A DNA stretch of 64,000 nt from Phaeovulum veldkampii DSM 11550 (GTDB lineage: Bacteria > Pseudomonadota > Alphaproteobacteria > Rhodobacterales > Rhodobacteraceae), in assembly GCF_003034995.1 (NCBI RefSeq), contig NZ_PZKF01000005.1, forward strand, positions 62,001-126,000. The letters are read 5' to 3'. The number at the start of each line of letters is the position of its first letter. Position 1 is the stretch's first letter. Positions 1-11,900 of the stretch are shown in pieces. The translations under genes and the position numbers were made by a program. A model generated the notes under the pieces. The model made no database searches and was not told where the DNA came from. It saw nothing but the letters and a program-made list of their open reading frames with translations.

Positions 1-1
1 C

Positions 2-448
2 GTGCACCACGGCAACGGCACGCAGGCGATCATGTGGGATGAACCGCGCGCCTTCTTTGGCTCTTCGCATCAGATGCCGCTTTATCCGGGAACCGGGGCC
101 GCAGGCGAAACCGGCGCGCATGGTCAGATCATGAACGCCCCCCTGCCCGCCGGGTCGGGCGGGGCCGAAATGCGCGCGGCATGGGCGCGTATCCTTGCCC
201 GCGCCCACACCTTTGCCCCCGATCTGATCCTGATCTCGGCGGGGTTTGACGCGCATTGCGCAGACCCGCTGGCCGGGCTGATGTGGCAGACCGACGATTA
301 CCGATGGCTGACCGAGGCGATCTGCGATCTGGCGTGGTCATGCTGTCGCGGACACATAGTCTCGACGCTGGAAGGCGGATATGATTTAGAAAGCCTGGCC
401 GCTTGCGCGGCGGCCCATGTTGCGGTGCTGATGGAACGGGGCGAATGA
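2..448 (+). CDS. histone deacetylase-like (AcuC/acetylpolyamine amidohydrolase) protein, C-terminal part
   Basis: This is the 3' end of a gene that begins before the window. The 148 visible residues carry the late motifs of the arginase/deacetylase fold: HHGNGTQ at the very start, GFDAH (a zinc-ligand aspartate) near residue 80, and LEGGYD with the catalytic tyrosine near residue 125. The family removes acetyl groups from lysine or polyamine-type substrates with a zinc ion; the bacterial substrate cannot be told from sequence. The stop codon overlaps the xseB start (ATGA), so the two genes are probably cotranscribed. About half of a normal 300-residue protein is missing because of the window edge, not because of a visible lesion. 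Confidence 0.85.
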   Translation: MHHGNGTQAIMWDEPRAFFGSSHQMPLYPGTGAAGETGAHGQIMNAPLPAGSGGAEMRAAWARILARAHTFAPDLILISAGFDAHCADPLAGLMWQTDDYRWLTEAICDLAWSCCRGHIVSTLEGGYDLESLAACAAAHVAVLMERGE

Positions 449-681
449 ACGATATAAAGGCGATGAGTTTCGAGGAGGCAATGGCGGCGCTGGAAAGGGT
501 CGTCCGCGATCTGGAATCGGGGCAGGTCTCGCTCGATCAGTCGATTGCGCTGTATGAGCAGGGCGCCGCACTGAAGGCGCAGTGTGAAACACTGCTGCGC
601 GCCGCCGAAGAGCGCGTTGAAAAGATCACCCTGAACGAGGCGGGCCAACCCGCCGGAACTACTCCGCTGGAAGGTCTGTGA
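445..681 (+). CDS. xseB: exodeoxyribonuclease VII small subunit
   Basis: A 78-residue protein of the usual XseB size, with the family core FEEAMAALERVVRDLESGQ followed by SLDQSIALYEQG. It is the small helical subunit that assembles with XseA to form exonuclease VII, which degrades single-stranded DNA. The ATG at 445 overlaps the stop of the deacetylase-like gene, and its own stop overlaps the ispA start (TGATG). An in-frame GTG at 403 lies inside the upstream gene and is unlikely to be used. xseB directly before ispA and dxs is a common proteobacterial order. xseA is not in the window. Confidence 0.93.
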   Translation: MNDIKAMSFEEAMAALERVVRDLESGQVSLDQSIALYEQGAALKAQCETLLRAAEERVEKITLNEAGQPAGTTPLEGL

Positions 682-1547
682 TGTTCGAAGCCCGCCTGAC
701 CGAGGTGCAGGGTCTTGTGCAATCTGCCCTGGATGCCACCCTTGCCACCCGCCCCGACACGCCGCTGACCGCCGCGATGCGCTATGCCTGCCAGGGCGGC
801 AAGCGCCTGCGCGCGTTTCTGGTGCTGGAGGGGGCCGCGCTTTACGGCATTCCGGCCACGGCGGCGCTGCCTGCTGCTGCCGCTGTCGAGGCGCTGCATG
901 CCTACAGCCTTGTGCATGACGACATGCCCTGCATGGACAATGACGACCTGCGCCGCGGCCTGCCCACCGTGCATGTGAAATGGGACGAGGCCACCGCCGT
1001 TCTGGCGGGCGACGCGTTGCAGACGCTGGCGTTCGAGCTGTGCTGCGCGCCGGTTCTGGGCGCCGCCGACCGCCGCATCAACCTGGTTGCGGCGCTGGCC
1101 AAGGCCTCGGGGGGCGAAGGGATGGTGCATGGGCAGGCGCTGGATATCGCCGCCGAAACGGCCGGGCGCCCGCTGACGATTGACGAAATCACCGCGTTGC
1201 AGGCGGGCAAGACCGGTGCGCTGATCGGCTTTGCCGCCGAGGCCGGGGCGATTTTGGCAGGCGCGGATCGCGCGCCGCTGCGCGCCTATGCCGATGCGTT
1301 GGGGCTGGCCTTCCAGATCGCCGACGACATTCTGGACGTGACCGGCAACGAGGCTGCAACCGGCAAGCGCGTCGGCAAGGATGCCGAGGCGGGCAAGGCC
1401 ACCTTCGTGTCGCTGCTGGGGCTTGATGGCGCGTGCACCCGAGCCGCCGAACTGGTGGCCGAGGCCGAGGCAGCGCTGGAACCCTTTGGTGCGACAGCGG
1501 ATAACTTGCGGGCTGCGGCCCGCTTCGTTATCGCTAGACAAACGTGA
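681..1547 (+). CDS. ispA: polyprenyl (farnesyl/geranyl) diphosphate synthase
   Basis: A 288-residue trans-prenyltransferase that condenses isopentenyl diphosphate with allylic diphosphates, giving farnesyl or geranyl diphosphate for quinones, carotenoids and undecaprenyl carriers. The first aspartate-rich motif DDMPCMD is at residues 80-86 and the second, FQIADDILD, near residue 215; both bind magnesium and diphosphate. GGKRLR near residue 40 is the substrate-binding basic patch. The ATG at 681 overlaps the xseB stop; a GTG one codon upstream is also possible. dxs follows 23 bases downstream, so the two isoprenoid genes are probably one transcript. Product chain length is not certain from sequence. 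Confidence 0.93.
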   Translation: MFEARLTEVQGLVQSALDATLATRPDTPLTAAMRYACQGGKRLRAFLVLEGAALYGIPATAALPAAAAVEALHAYSLVHDDMPCMDNDDLRRGLPTVHVKWDEATAVLAGDALQTLAFELCCAPVLGAADRRINLVAALAKASGGEGMVHGQALDIAAETAGRPLTIDEITALQAGKTGALIGFAAEAGAILAGADRAPLRAYADALGLAFQIADDILDVTGNEAATGKRVGKDAEAGKATFVSLLGLDGACTRAAELVAEAEAALEPFGATADNLRAAARFVIARQT

Positions 1548-1570
1548 TAGACCAGCCCCCGGAGGGCCCC

Positions 1571-3481
1571 ATGACGAACCCACCGCTGACCCCTACCCTC
1601 GACCGCGTGAACACGCCCACCGACCTCAAAGCCCTGAGCGACCGCGAGTTGCACCAGCTTGCCGGGGAATTGCGGGCCGAGACGATCTCGGCGGTATCGG
1701 AAACCGGCGGGCATCTGGGCGCGGGGCTGGGTGTTGTCGAACTGACCGTGGCGCTGCACGCAGTCTTTGACACGCCGCGCGACAAGATCATCTGGGATGT
1801 GGGCCATCAGTGCTATCCGCACAAAATCCTGACCGGGCGGCGCGACCGTATCCGCACCCTGCGCACCAAGGGCGGGCTGTCGGGTTTTACCAAACGCAGC
1901 GAAAGCCCCTACGACGCCTTCGGCGCGGGCCATTCGTCCACCTCGATTTCGGCGGCTGTGGGTTTTGCCATGGCGCGTGAACTGGGCGGCGATCCGGGCG
2001 ATGCGATCGCGGTGATCGGCGATGGCGCGCTGACCGGCGGCATGGCCTTTGAGGCGCTGAACCACGGCGGCCATATGGGCAAACGCGTGTTCGTGGTGCT
2101 GAACGACAATGAAATGTCGATCTCGCCCCCCGTCGGCGCGCTGTCGTCCTATCTGACCCGGCTTTACACCGGCGCGCCCTTCCAGGATCTGCGCGCGGTG
2201 GCCAAGGGCGCCGTGGGCCTGCTGCCCGAACCGTTCCAGGAAGGCGCGCGGCGGGCCAAGGAAATGCTCAAGGGCATGGCTGTTGGCGGCACCTTGTTCG
2301 AGGAACTGAACTGGAACTATGTCGGCCCCGTCGATGGCCACGACCTGGACCAGCTTTTGCCGCTGTTCCGGATGCTCAAGACGCGGGCCACAGCCCCCAC
2401 GCTGATCCATATCGTCACCAAGAAGGGCAAGGGCTATGCTCCCGCCGAAGGCGCGCCTGACCGCGGCCACGCCACCGCAAAATTCGATCTGGTGACGGGC
2501 AAGCAGGTCAAGGCCCCCTCGAACGCGCCCAGCTATACCAAGATCTTTGCCCAGTCGCTGATCGCCGAGGCCGAGCGGGACGACAAGATCGTGGCCGTCA
2601 CCGCCGCGATGCCCGAAGGCACCGGGCTCAACCTGTTCGCAGAGCGCTTTCCGCGGCGCTGCTTTGACGTGGGCATTGCCGAACAGCACGCCGTGACCTT
2701 TTCGGCGGGGCTTGCGGCGGGCGGTCTCAAGCCCTTCTGCACGATCTATTCCACCTTCCTGCAGCGCGGCTATGACCAGATCGTGCATGACGTGGCGATC
2801 CAGCGCCTGCCGGTGCGCTTTGCAATCGACCGCGCGGGACTGGTGGGCGCCGATGGCGCCACCCATGCGGGGTCGTTCGACGTGGGCTTCATGTCCAGCC
2901 TGCCGGGCATGGTGGTGATGGCCGCCGCCGATGAGGCCGAACTGGTCCATATGGTCGCCACAGCGGTGGCGCTGGATGACCGGCCCTGCGCCTTCCGCTA
3001 TCCGCGCGGCGAGGGCATGGGCGTTGACATGCCCGACTGCGGCGTGCCGCTGGAAATCGGCCGTGGCCGCATCGTGGCCGAGGGTGGGCGCGTGGCGATC
3101 CTGTCGTTTGGCACCCGGCTGGCCGAAGTGCTGAAAGCGCGCGAGTCGCTGGCCCAGCGCGGCCTTGCACCGACCGTGGCCGACGCCCGCTTTGCCAAGC
3201 CGCTGGACCGCGAGCTGATCCTGCGGCTGGCGCGCGAGCATGAGGCGATCATCACCGTCGAAGAGGGCGCGATCGGCGGCTTTGGCAGCCATGTGGCGCA
3301 GCTTCTGTTCGACGAGGGCGTGATGGACCGGGGCTTCAAGTTCCGCTCGATGGTGCTGCCCGATAGCTTCATCGACCACGCCAACCCCGAAGACATGTAT
3401 GCCGCCGCCGCGATGAACGCGCCGCAGATCGAGGCGAAGGTGCTGGAAGTGCTGGGCGTGGCGGTGGCCAAGCGGGCGTAA
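1571..3481 (+). CDS. dxs: 1-deoxy-D-xylulose-5-phosphate synthase
   Basis: A 636-residue thiamine-diphosphate enzyme that joins pyruvate and glyceraldehyde 3-phosphate in the first step of the non-mevalonate isoprenoid pathway. Visible are GHSSTSIS near residue 120, the thiamine-binding GDGALTGG near 150, and [13 protein letters not shown] near 367 with the transketolase-type glutamate. The ATG at 1571 is preceded by GGAGGG at 1561-1566. The frame stays open up to 1544, but those extra codons cover the ribosome-binding site. It ends 7 bases before a convergent flavin reductase gene. In phototrophic relatives dxs supplies carotenoid and bacteriochlorophyll side chains, but no photosynthesis genes are seen here. 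Confidence 0.96.
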   Translation: MTNPPLTPTLDRVNTPTDLKALSDRELHQLAGELRAETISAVSETGGHLGAGLGVVELTVALHAVFDTPRDKIIWDVGHQCYPHKILTGRRDRIRTLRTKGGLSGFTKRSESPYDAFGAGHSSTSISAAVGFAMARELGGDPGDAIAVIGDGALTGGMAFEALNHGGHMGKRVFVVLNDNEMSISPPVGALSSYLTRLYTGAPFQDLRAVAKGAVGLLPEPFQEGARRAKEMLKGMAVGGTLFEELNWNYVGPVDGHDLDQLLPLFRMLKTRATAPTLIHIVTKKGKGYAPAEGAPDRGHATAKFDLVTGKQVKAPSNAPSYTKIFAQSLIAEAERDDKIVAVTAAMPEGTGLNLFAERFPRRCFDVGIAEQHAVTFSAGLAAGGLKPFCTIYSTFLQRGYDQIVHDVAIQRLPVRFAIDRAGLVGADGATHAGSFDVGFMSSLPGMVVMAAADEAELVHMVATAVALDDRPCAFRYPRGEGMGVDMPDCGVPLEIGRGRIVAEGGRVAILSFGTRLAEVLKARESLAQRGLAPTVADARFAKPLDRELILRLAREHEAIITVEEGAIGGFGSHVAQLLFDEGVMDRGFKFRSMVLPDSFIDHANPEDMYAAAAMNAPQIEAKVLEVLGVAVAKRA

Positions 3482-3488
3482 GCGCCCG

Positions 3489-4016
3489 CTACCCCGCCAC
3501 GAACCGCCCGAACGCCCCTTGCGAAAACACCAGCGGCGCGCGGTCTGCCCCCAGTATGACCCGCGTCACCCGGCCGATCAGAATGGTATGATCGCCGCCG
3601 GGGTGGTGCGCCTCTGTTTCGCATTCGAACACCACCAGCGCCTCGGCGATCAGCGGCACGCCCGCCGCGCCAATTCCATGCGCCAGCCCGTCAAACCCAG
3701 CCCCCTGCCGGGCAAAGCGCGCGCACAGGCCCGCCTGATCGGCCCCCAGAACATGGATCGCAAAGGCGTCTGCTGCTGCAAACAGATCGTGCCGGTTCGA
3801 GGATTTTGCCACCGACCACAGCACCAGCGGCGGATCGAGCGAGACCGAGGCAAAGCTGTTGACGGTAATCCCCACCCCCGCCCCGTCGGCATCACGCGCG
3901 GTAACGATGGTGACGCCGGTCGCAAAGCGGCCCAGCGCATCACGCAGGGCGCGCGGGTTTTCAGGCCCCGGCACAAAACTGTCGGCTACCGCCTTGATCT
4001 TGTCGTGTTCCGGCAT
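3489..4016 (-). CDS. flavin reductase family protein (FMN-binding split barrel)
   Basis: A 175-residue protein with the typical start of the reductase component of two-component flavin monooxygenases: LRDALGRFATGVTIVTA, then VNSFASVSLDPPLVLW, and late HTILIGRV. Members use NAD(P)H to reduce FMN or FAD for a partner oxygenase, or act alone. No oxygenase gene is next to it, so the partner is unknown. The chosen ATG has GGAGG five bases upstream; an upstream in-frame ATG at 4049 lacks such a site. It converges on dxs and is divergent from the TetR gene, which may control it. Confidence 0.85.
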   Translation of the reverse strand: MPEHDKIKAVADSFVPGPENPRALRDALGRFATGVTIVTARDADGAGVGITVNSFASVSLDPPLVLWSVAKSSNRHDLFAAADAFAIHVLGADQAGLCARFARQGAGFDGLAHGIGAAGVPLIAEALVVFECETEAHHPGGDHTILIGRVTRVILGADRAPLVFSQGAFGRFVAG

Positions 4017-4151
4017 GAAGCCTCCGCCCTTGATGGTCCCGCAACACATAACCTCTGCGGCGGGGCTGGCAAGGGGCGGCCTTGCCCACAGCCCCGGCTT
4101 GTTTTGGCCGATCGGGCCGGGCTAAGCTGTAGCAGGGCAAAGGCGGGACAG

Positions 4152-4766
4152 ATGGCAACCGAAACAATCAAGAAGGGCCGCAAGTTCGATCAGGTGCTTG
4201 CAGGGGCGCGCGAAATCTTTTTGCGCGACGGGTTCGAAGGCGCCAGCGTGGATGATATTGCCCGCGCCGCCGGGGTGTCCAAGGCCACGCTTTACAGCTA
4301 TTTTTCCGACAAGCGGCTGTTGTTTCTGGAGGTGGTCAAGGCCGAATGCCGCCGTCAGGCCGACGAGGCGGTGCAGGTCATCGACCAGACCGCCCCGCCC
4401 GAAACCGTTCTACCCGCCGCCGCAGAGCGGATCATTGCCTTCCTGACCTCGGACTTTGGCCAGCGCATCTACCGCATCTGCGTGGCCGAAAGCGACCGCT
4501 TCCCCGCATTGGGGCGCGAGTTCTACATCTCGGGCCCGCTTCTGGTGCGTGAACGGCTGGCGGGCTATCTGGCGGGCGCGGTGGCGCGGGGCGAACTGGC
4601 CATCGACGACATGAGCCTTGCTGCCGACCAGTTCGCCGAACTGTGCCGGGTCGATATTCAGGCGCGGCTTTTGTTCGGCATTGGCCCCTGCGACGCCGCC
4701 GACCGCGCGCGCATCATCAAGGGCGCGGTGGAGATGTTTCTGGCCCGCTACGGGACTGGGCGTTGA
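4152..4766 (+). CDS. TetR/AcrR family transcriptional regulator
   Basis: A 204-residue repressor-type protein. The N-terminal helix-turn-helix is clear: ILRDGFEGASVDD-like spacing with ASVDDIARAAGVSKATLYSYF at about residues 34-55, followed by a helical ligand domain containing ERIIAFLTSDFGQRIYRIC. The ligand is unknown. It is divergently transcribed from the flavin reductase gene across 135 bases, the usual arrangement for local control. Its 3' end overlaps the convergent NYN gene by 19 bases. Confidence 0.88.
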   Translation: MATETIKKGRKFDQVLAGAREIFLRDGFEGASVDDIARAAGVSKATLYSYFSDKRLLFLEVVKAECRRQADEAVQVIDQTAPPETVLPAAAERIIAFLTSDFGQRIYRICVAESDRFPALGREFYISGPLLVRERLAGYLAGAVARGELAIDDMSLAADQFAELCRVDIQARLLFGIGPCDAADRARIIKGAVEMFLARYGTGR

Positions 4767-5419
4767 GCGGGCGCCAGCCGGACCTTTGCAGCACTTCCCT
4801 TCGGGTCACATTGGTAAAGACCGGGACGTGCGGTCAAATAGGCACGCCATGTCTTGTCGGGAAAGGTGCTGATCAAAACCTTATGCTGACTATGCATCCG
4901 TGAGCCCAGAATGGCGATCGCCATGCTGCCCCCCTCGGCTCGGATCATCTCATGGATCGCCTGATCCAATTGCGGTAATCTGACCGCAGCGGGGGCCGTG
5001 GGCTCCAACTTCGCAGGCATCGCTGCCAGGGTCTCGAACCGGGAGCACGACAGGCGAAAGCAATTCGGCGTCTTGGCCTCGCCCAGCCCCACGACAGGAA
5101 AGCCCCGTTCGCGCAGGTGCAGCGCCAGGTGGGTATAATCCCGATCCGACGCCGCCAGCACGACCCCTGCCACATGCCGACTGTGGAACAGTTCCATGGC
5201 TTCGATGCACAATAGAAGGTCGGTCGCATTCTTGCCTGAACCGGAATGCACCACCTTCAGCCCCGGCACCCCTGACCATCCATTCAGTCGCGCCGCATCT
5301 CCGTAGACGCGCCGGATCGGCAGGGGGCCGTGCTTGCGTGCCGCGGAAAAGATTGCAGGGGCAAGGTCGCTGGAGATGTTTTCACCGTCAATCAACAAGG
5401 CGAAGGGGAGTTCTGACAT
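4748..5419 (-). CDS. NYN-domain protein, first of a tandem pair
   Basis: A 223-residue protein. The N-terminal 150 residues are a NYN (PIN-like) nuclease fold: LLIDGENIS near residue 8, SGSGKNATDLLLCIEAMEL near 60, and LAASDRDYTHLALHLRERG near 90, giving the acidic residues expected for metal-dependent RNA cleavage. The rest, from about residue 150, resembles a winged-helix LOTUS/OST-HTH segment (LDQAIHEMIRAEGG) but is weaker than in the neighbour. It lies 51 bases downstream of a paralogue on the same strand. GAGG precedes the ATG. The RNA target is unknown. It overlaps the TetR gene by 19 bases at its 3' end. Confidence 0.82.
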   Translation of the reverse strand: MSELPFALLIDGENISSDLAPAIFSAARKHGPLPIRRVYGDAARLNGWSGVPGLKVVHSGSGKNATDLLLCIEAMELFHSRHVAGVVLAASDRDYTHLALHLRERGFPVVGLGEAKTPNCFRLSCSRFETLAAMPAKLEPTAPAAVRLPQLDQAIHEMIRAEGGSMAIAILGSRMHSQHKVLISTFPDKTWRAYLTARPGLYQCDPKGSAAKVRLAPAQRPVP

Positions 5420-5470
5420 AAAATGCCTCGTGCGTAACTGACCAAAGATTGACGCAGAAGGCCGAGTTTG

Positions 5471-6205
5471 TCACGCCAGATCGCGGATCAGAAGCTGGCT
5501 TCCGGCGCCGGTTTTCACCTCGAACCGGCCTGTCTTGCGGATCAGGTCAGACAGTTTCGCCGCCCCATAGCTGCGGGCGTCGAAATCGGGGTTGGCCTGG
5601 GTGATGAACTGGCCGATCTGGCCCATCGAATACCAATCCTCATCGCCGCCGATGGCGCGCATCGCGGCCACCACCAGCGGGATCACGTTTTTCGCCGGCT
5701 CCTTGCCGCGGCGGGCGCCGTCGTCGGCGCGCGCAGTGTCGCCCCGGCTTTCGGTCACCTCTTCGGAGCCGAGATTTTCAACATATATGAAGCGCTTGCA
5801 TGCCATGCGGAACGCCTCGGGCGTCTTTTTCTCGCCGATGCCGTAAACATCGAGGCCCTGTTCGCGGATGCGCGCCGCAAGGCGCGTGAAATCGCTGTCC
5901 GAAGACACCAGAACAAAACCGTCGAACAGCCGCGAATGCAGGAAATCCATCGCCGCGATCACCAGACCGATATCCGAGGCGTTCTTGCCCTTGGTGTTGG
6001 AAAACTGCTGATCGGCCACCAGCCCGAGGGCGGCCACCTTTTCTGCCCATTTGTTCAGCCGCACCGCCGACCAGTCACCATAGATGCGGCGCACGCTGGC
6101 CTCACCGAGGCTTGCGACCTCTTCAAAGATCGCCTCGGCATAGCTGGCAGGCACGTTGTCGGCGTCAATCAGCACACACAAGCGCGGGGCGCGGGTCTGG
6201 GTCAT
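5471..6205 (-). CDS. NYN-domain protein with C-terminal LOTUS/OST-HTH domain, second of a tandem pair
   Basis: A 244-residue protein. The NYN nuclease core has VLIDADNVP near residue 10, NTKGKNASDIGLVIAAMD near 68, and VSSDSDFTRLAARIREQG near 100, followed by YGIGEKKTPEAF. After an acidic/charged linker (about residues 150-170) comes an OST-HTH/LOTUS-like module (VIPLVVAAMRAIGG through LSDLIRKTGRFEV), a fold that binds RNA in other proteins. I chose the ATG at 6205; the frame stays open far upstream but runs antisense to glf. It is divergent from glf. It clearly shares ancestry with the gene just downstream. A limited-specificity RNase role is inference from the fold. Confidence 0.88.
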   Translation of the reverse strand: MTQTRAPRLCVLIDADNVPASYAEAIFEEVASLGEASVRRIYGDWSAVRLNKWAEKVAALGLVADQQFSNTKGKNASDIGLVIAAMDFLHSRLFDGFVLVSSDSDFTRLAARIREQGLDVYGIGEKKTPEAFRMACKRFIYVENLGSEEVTESRGDTARADDGARRGKEPAKNVIPLVVAAMRAIGGDEDWYSMGQIGQFITQANPDFDARSYGAAKLSDLIRKTGRFEVKTGAGSQLLIRDLA

Positions 6206-6292
6206 CGGGCATTCCTTTCGCGGGACCACTCCTGTTTCGGGCTTTGCGGCGGCTTTGTCCATCGCACCGGGGGCGGGATCGGCGGGCATTAA

Positions 6293-8386
<2,094 letters not shown>

Positions 8387-8388
<2 letters not shown>

Positions 8389-8405
8389 ATGTTCATTACG
8401 CATAT
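8387..8405. promoter_or_regulatory. inverted repeat, possible LysR operator
   Basis: ATATG at 8387-8391 and CATAT at 8401-8405 form a dyad with a 9-base spacer in the region between the divergent LysR and gcdH genes. LysR proteins bind interrupted dyads in such positions. The dyad overlaps the LysR start codon, which would suit autoregulation. Binding is inferred only from position and symmetry. Confidence 0.3.
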
Positions 8406-8485
8406 CATACTGCCCAAAACGGGTTATTTTCCGGGGTAAACCTGTGCAATATGCATGGCAAGCCCGAACCCGACCGAGGATGACC

Positions 8486-9706
8486 ATGACCGACAAAAGC
8501 CCCCTGAAGCCCAAGGACGCCCCCGACCTGTCGCGGTTCGACTGGGACGATGCCCTGCGGCTGGACAGCCAGTTGACCGAAGAAGAGCGGATGCTGCGCG
8601 ATGCAGCCCGCGCTTATGCCCAGGGCAAACTTGCCCCCCGCGTCACCGCCGCCTACCGAGACGAGACGACCGACCCCGCGATTTTTCGCGAGCTGGGCGA
8701 GATGGGCCTTCTCGGCGTGACGATCCCGGAAAGCTATGGCGGGCTGGGCGCGTCCTATGTCGCCTATGGTCTGGTCGCGCGCGAGATCGAGCGGGTCGAT
8801 TCGGGCTATCGGTCGATGATGTCGGTGCAATCCAGCCTCGTGATGTATCCGATCTACGCCTACGGGTCCGAGGCGCAGCGGCAGAAATACCTGCCGGGAC
8901 TGGCCGCGGGCACGCTGATCGGTTGTTTTGGCCTGACCGAACCCGATGCCGGCAGCGACCCGGCCGGGATGAAAGCCACGGCGAAGAAGACCGCCGGGGG
9001 CTATGTGCTGAACGGGTCGAAAATGTGGATCTCGAACGCGCCGATCGCCGATGTGTTCGTGATCTGGGCCAAATCCGAGGCGCATGGCGGCAAGATCCGC
9101 GGCTTTGTGCTCGACAAGGGCCTGAGGGGCCTGTCGGCACCCAAGATCGGGGGCAAACTGTCCTTGCGCGCCTCGATCACCGGCGAAATCGTGATGGACG
9201 GCGTCGAGGTGGGCGAAGATGCGCTACTGCCCGGCGTCGAGGGGCTGAAGGGCCCGTTCGGTTGCCTCAACCGCGCGCGCTATGGCATCGCCTGGGGTGT
9301 GATGGGCTCGGCCGAGACCTGTTTCCATGCCGCGCGGCAATACGGGCTGGACCGCAAGCAGTTCAACAAACCGCTGGCCCAGACCCAGCTTTACCAATTG
9401 AAACTGGCCAATATGTTGACCGAAATCAGCCTTGGCCTTCAGGGTTGCCTGACCGTTGGGCGACTGATGGATAGCGCCAACGCCGCGCCCGAAATGATCA
9501 GCCTGATCAAGCGCAACAACTGCGGCAAGGCGCTGGATATCGCGCGGATGGCGCGCGACATGCACGGCGGCAACGGCATTTCTGATGCCTTCCCGGTGAT
9601 GCGCCACATGGTCAATCTGGAAACCGTGAACACCTATGAGGGCACGCATGACGTGCATGCCCTGATTCTAGGCCGCGCGATTACCGGGTTGCAGGCGTTC
9701 TTCTGA
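8486..9706 (+). CDS. gcdH: glutaryl-CoA dehydrogenase
   Basis: A 406-residue acyl-CoA dehydrogenase that oxidises and decarboxylates glutaryl-CoA to crotonyl-CoA, passing electrons to ETF. FAD/substrate motifs are in place: [16 protein letters not shown] near residue 155, [18 protein letters not shown] near 180, and the C-terminal [19 protein letters not shown], whose glutamate is the catalytic base position in known GCDH proteins. The N-terminal [17 protein letters not shown] is also typical of this subfamily. GAGGA lies five bases before the ATG at 8486. The stop overlaps the start of the E1 fusion gene, so the two are translationally coupled. Confidence 0.95.
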   Translation: MTDKSPLKPKDAPDLSRFDWDDALRLDSQLTEEERMLRDAARAYAQGKLAPRVTAAYRDETTDPAIFRELGEMGLLGVTIPESYGGLGASYVAYGLVAREIERVDSGYRSMMSVQSSLVMYPIYAYGSEAQRQKYLPGLAAGTLIGCFGLTEPDAGSDPAGMKATAKKTAGGYVLNGSKMWISNAPIADVFVIWAKSEAHGGKIRGFVLDKGLRGLSAPKIGGKLSLRASITGEIVMDGVEVGEDALLPGVEGLKGPFGCLNRARYGIAWGVMGSAETCFHAARQYGLDRKQFNKPLAQTQLYQLKLANMLTEISLGLQGCLTVGRLMDSANAAPEMISLIKRNNCGKALDIARMARDMHGGNGISDAFPVMRHMVNLETVNTYEGTHDVHALILGRAITGLQAFF

Positions 9707-11880
9707 TGCCGCGCTCGGAAATTGTGCACGAAAGTTTCCTGCGCCGGGTCACGGCGCGGGATTTTCCCTCTGGCAAGGCGCCCGAGCCGGGGCTGTCGGC
9801 GGCGGATGCGGTGCGACTGTATCGTGCCCAATGCCTCAGCCGCGCATTGGATCGTCAGTCGCGCGCGATGCAAAAGGCCGGTCAGGGCTATTACACCATC
9901 GGGTCCAGTGGCCATGAGGGGATGGCGGCGGTGGCCCATGCGGCGCGACCGACCGACATGGCCTTTCTGCATTACCGCGACGCGGCCTTTCAGATCGCAC
10001 GGGCAGATCAGGTGCCGGGGCAGGACATGTGCCGTGACATGCTGCTGTCCTTTGCCTGTGCCGCCGAAGACCCGATCTCGGGCGGGCGGCACAAAGTGCT
10101 GGGGTCAAAGGCGCTGACGATTCCGCCCCAGACCTCGACCATTGCGAGCCACCTGCCCAAAGCGGTGGGCGCGGCTTTCAGTCTGGGCCTCGCCCGTCGC
10201 CACCCGCCCGAGCATCGCGCGCTGGCCGAGGATGCGATCATCCTGTGTTCCTTCGGCGATGCCTCGGCCAACCATTCGACCGCGCAGGGCGCGCTGAACA
10301 CCGCCTCCTGGACAGCCTATCAGGGCCTGCCGCTGCCGCTGCTGTTCGTTTGCGAAGACAACGGTATCGGTATTTCGACCCGAACCCCCAATGGCTGGAT
10401 AAAAGCCAGCCAGGCGGCTCGGCCCGGTGTGCGGTATTTTGCAGCCGACGGGCTTGACCTGTATCAGACCTTCGCAGTTGCTGCCGAAGCCGCCGATTAC
10501 GTCCGCCGCTGCCGCAAGCCGGCTTTTCTGCATCTGCGGATGGTGCGGCTTTATGGCCATGCCGGGGCCGATCTGCCTACCACCTACATGGCGCGCGAGG
10601 AGGTGGAGGCCGAGGAGGCAAACGACCCGCTGCTGCACAGCGTACGGCTGCTGGATCTGGCCGGGGCGCTGGCGCCCGATCAGGCGCTGGCGATCTATAC
10701 CGAAACGCTGGACCGCGTCGCGCAAGTGGCGGCCGAGGTGGTCACGCGCCCTAGGCTGCGCACGGCGGCCGAGGTGATGGAAAGCCTGATCCCCCCCGCC
10801 CGGCCCTGCGCCGCGCGCAATGGCCCCGGACCCGAGGCGCGGGCCGAGGCGTTCGGCGCCGATCTGAAGGCGATGGACGAGCCACAGCCGATGAGCCGCC
10901 TGCTGAACTGGGCGCTGACCGATCTGATGGTGACCCATCCCGAGATCGTTCTGATGGGCGAAGATGTCGGCCGCAAGGGCGGCGTCTATGGCGTGACGCA
11001 AAAGCTTTTCACGCGGTTCGGTGCGGGCCGGGTGATGGACACGCTCCTCGATGAACAGTCGATTCTGGGCCTTGGCATCGGTATGGCGCATAACGGCTTT
11101 CTGCCGGTGCCTGAAATTCAGTTTCTTGCCTATCTGCACAACGCCGAAGACCAGTTGCGCGGCGAGGCAGCGACGCTGCCCTTTTTCTCGCGCGGGCAGT
11201 TCAGCAACCCGATGGTGGTGCGGATCGCGGGACTGGGCTACCAAAAGGGCTTTGGCGGGCATTTCCACAACGACAACAGTCTGGCCGTGCTGCGCGACAT
11301 TCCGGGGCTGATTCTGGCCTGCCCCTCGCGCGGGGCCGAGGCCGCCATGATGCTGCGCGAATGCGTGCGCCTTGCGCGCGAAGACCAGCGCGTCGTGGTG
11401 TTTCTGGAGCCCATCGCACTTTATCCGATGCGCGATCTGCACCGCGACAAGGATGGCCTCTGGATGGACCACTACCCCGCGCCCGACCAGAGGATCGGGT
11501 TCGGCACGGTCGGCACGCAGGGCACGGGGCGCGATCTGGCCATCATCACCTATGGCAACGGTGTCTACCTGTCGCATCAGGCTGAACCCGCGCTGCGCGC
11601 TGCCGGGATCGACCTGCGGATCGTTGATTTGCGCTGGCTGGCGCCACTGCCCGAGGCCGCGATCCGCGCGGCAGCGCAGGATTGCGCGGCGGTGCTGGTG
11701 GTGGACGAATGCCGCCGCTCGGGCAACCTGTCCGAGGCGCTGATGACGCTGCTGGCAGATCACCCCTGCAAGGCGCGGCTGACAGCCGAGGACAGCTTTA
11801 TTGCCACCGGTCCCGCCTATGCGGCAACTCTGCCCTCGGCCCAGGGGATCGTGACTGCCGCCCTGGCGCTGCTGCGATAA
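9706..11880 (+). CDS. fused E1 alpha-beta thiamine-diphosphate 2-oxoacid dehydrogenase
   Basis: A 724-residue protein joining both E1 subunits of a branched-chain-type 2-oxoacid dehydrogenase. Residues 1-370 are E1-alpha-like, with GYYTIGSSGHEGMAAVA near 65 and the thiamine site GDASANHSTAQGALN to CEDNGIGIS near 185-225. Residues 395-724 are E1-beta-like (LMGEDVGRKGGVYGVT, LLDEQSILGLGIGMA, LACPSRGAEAAMML, LVVDECRRSGN). E1 decarboxylates a 2-oxoacid and acylates the lipoyl group of E2; no E2 or E3 gene is in the window. It overlaps gcdH by one base, so a substrate leading to glutaryl-CoA (2-oxoadipate) is attractive, but branched-chain or pyruvate-type substrates are not excluded. A strong hairpin follows it. 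Confidence 0.85.
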   Translation: MPRSEIVHESFLRRVTARDFPSGKAPEPGLSAADAVRLYRAQCLSRALDRQSRAMQKAGQGYYTIGSSGHEGMAAVAHAARPTDMAFLHYRDAAFQIARADQVPGQDMCRDMLLSFACAAEDPISGGRHKVLGSKALTIPPQTSTIASHLPKAVGAAFSLGLARRHPPEHRALAEDAIILCSFGDASANHSTAQGALNTASWTAYQGLPLPLLFVCEDNGIGISTRTPNGWIKASQAARPGVRYFAADGLDLYQTFAVAAEAADYVRRCRKPAFLHLRMVRLYGHAGADLPTTYMAREEVEAEEANDPLLHSVRLLDLAGALAPDQALAIYTETLDRVAQVAAEVVTRPRLRTAAEVMESLIPPARPCAARNGPGPEARAEAFGADLKAMDEPQPMSRLLNWALTDLMVTHPEIVLMGEDVGRKGGVYGVTQKLFTRFGAGRVMDTLLDEQSILGLGIGMAHNGFLPVPEIQFLAYLHNAEDQLRGEAATLPFFSRGQFSNPMVVRIAGLGYQKGFGGHFHNDNSLAVLRDIPGLILACPSRGAEAAMMLRECVRLAREDQRVVVFLEPIALYPMRDLHRDKDGLWMDHYPAPDQRIGFGTVGTQGTGRDLAIITYGNGVYLSHQAEPALRAAGIDLRIVDLRWLAPLPEAAIRAAAQDCAAVLVVDECRRSGNLSEALMTLLADHPCKARLTAEDSFIATGPAYAATLPSAQGIVTAALALLR

Positions 11881-11900
11881 GCCAGCCCCGACCAAAAGAA

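Noticed and set aside
10105-11895. Long open frame opposite the E1 fusion gene, and similar long antisense frames at 1286-3379, 12721-15093, 40072-42009 and 58850-61765
   Set aside because: High GC makes antisense frames of clear genes stay open; their translations are rich in R, H, Q and G with no domains, while the other strand carries full conserved families.
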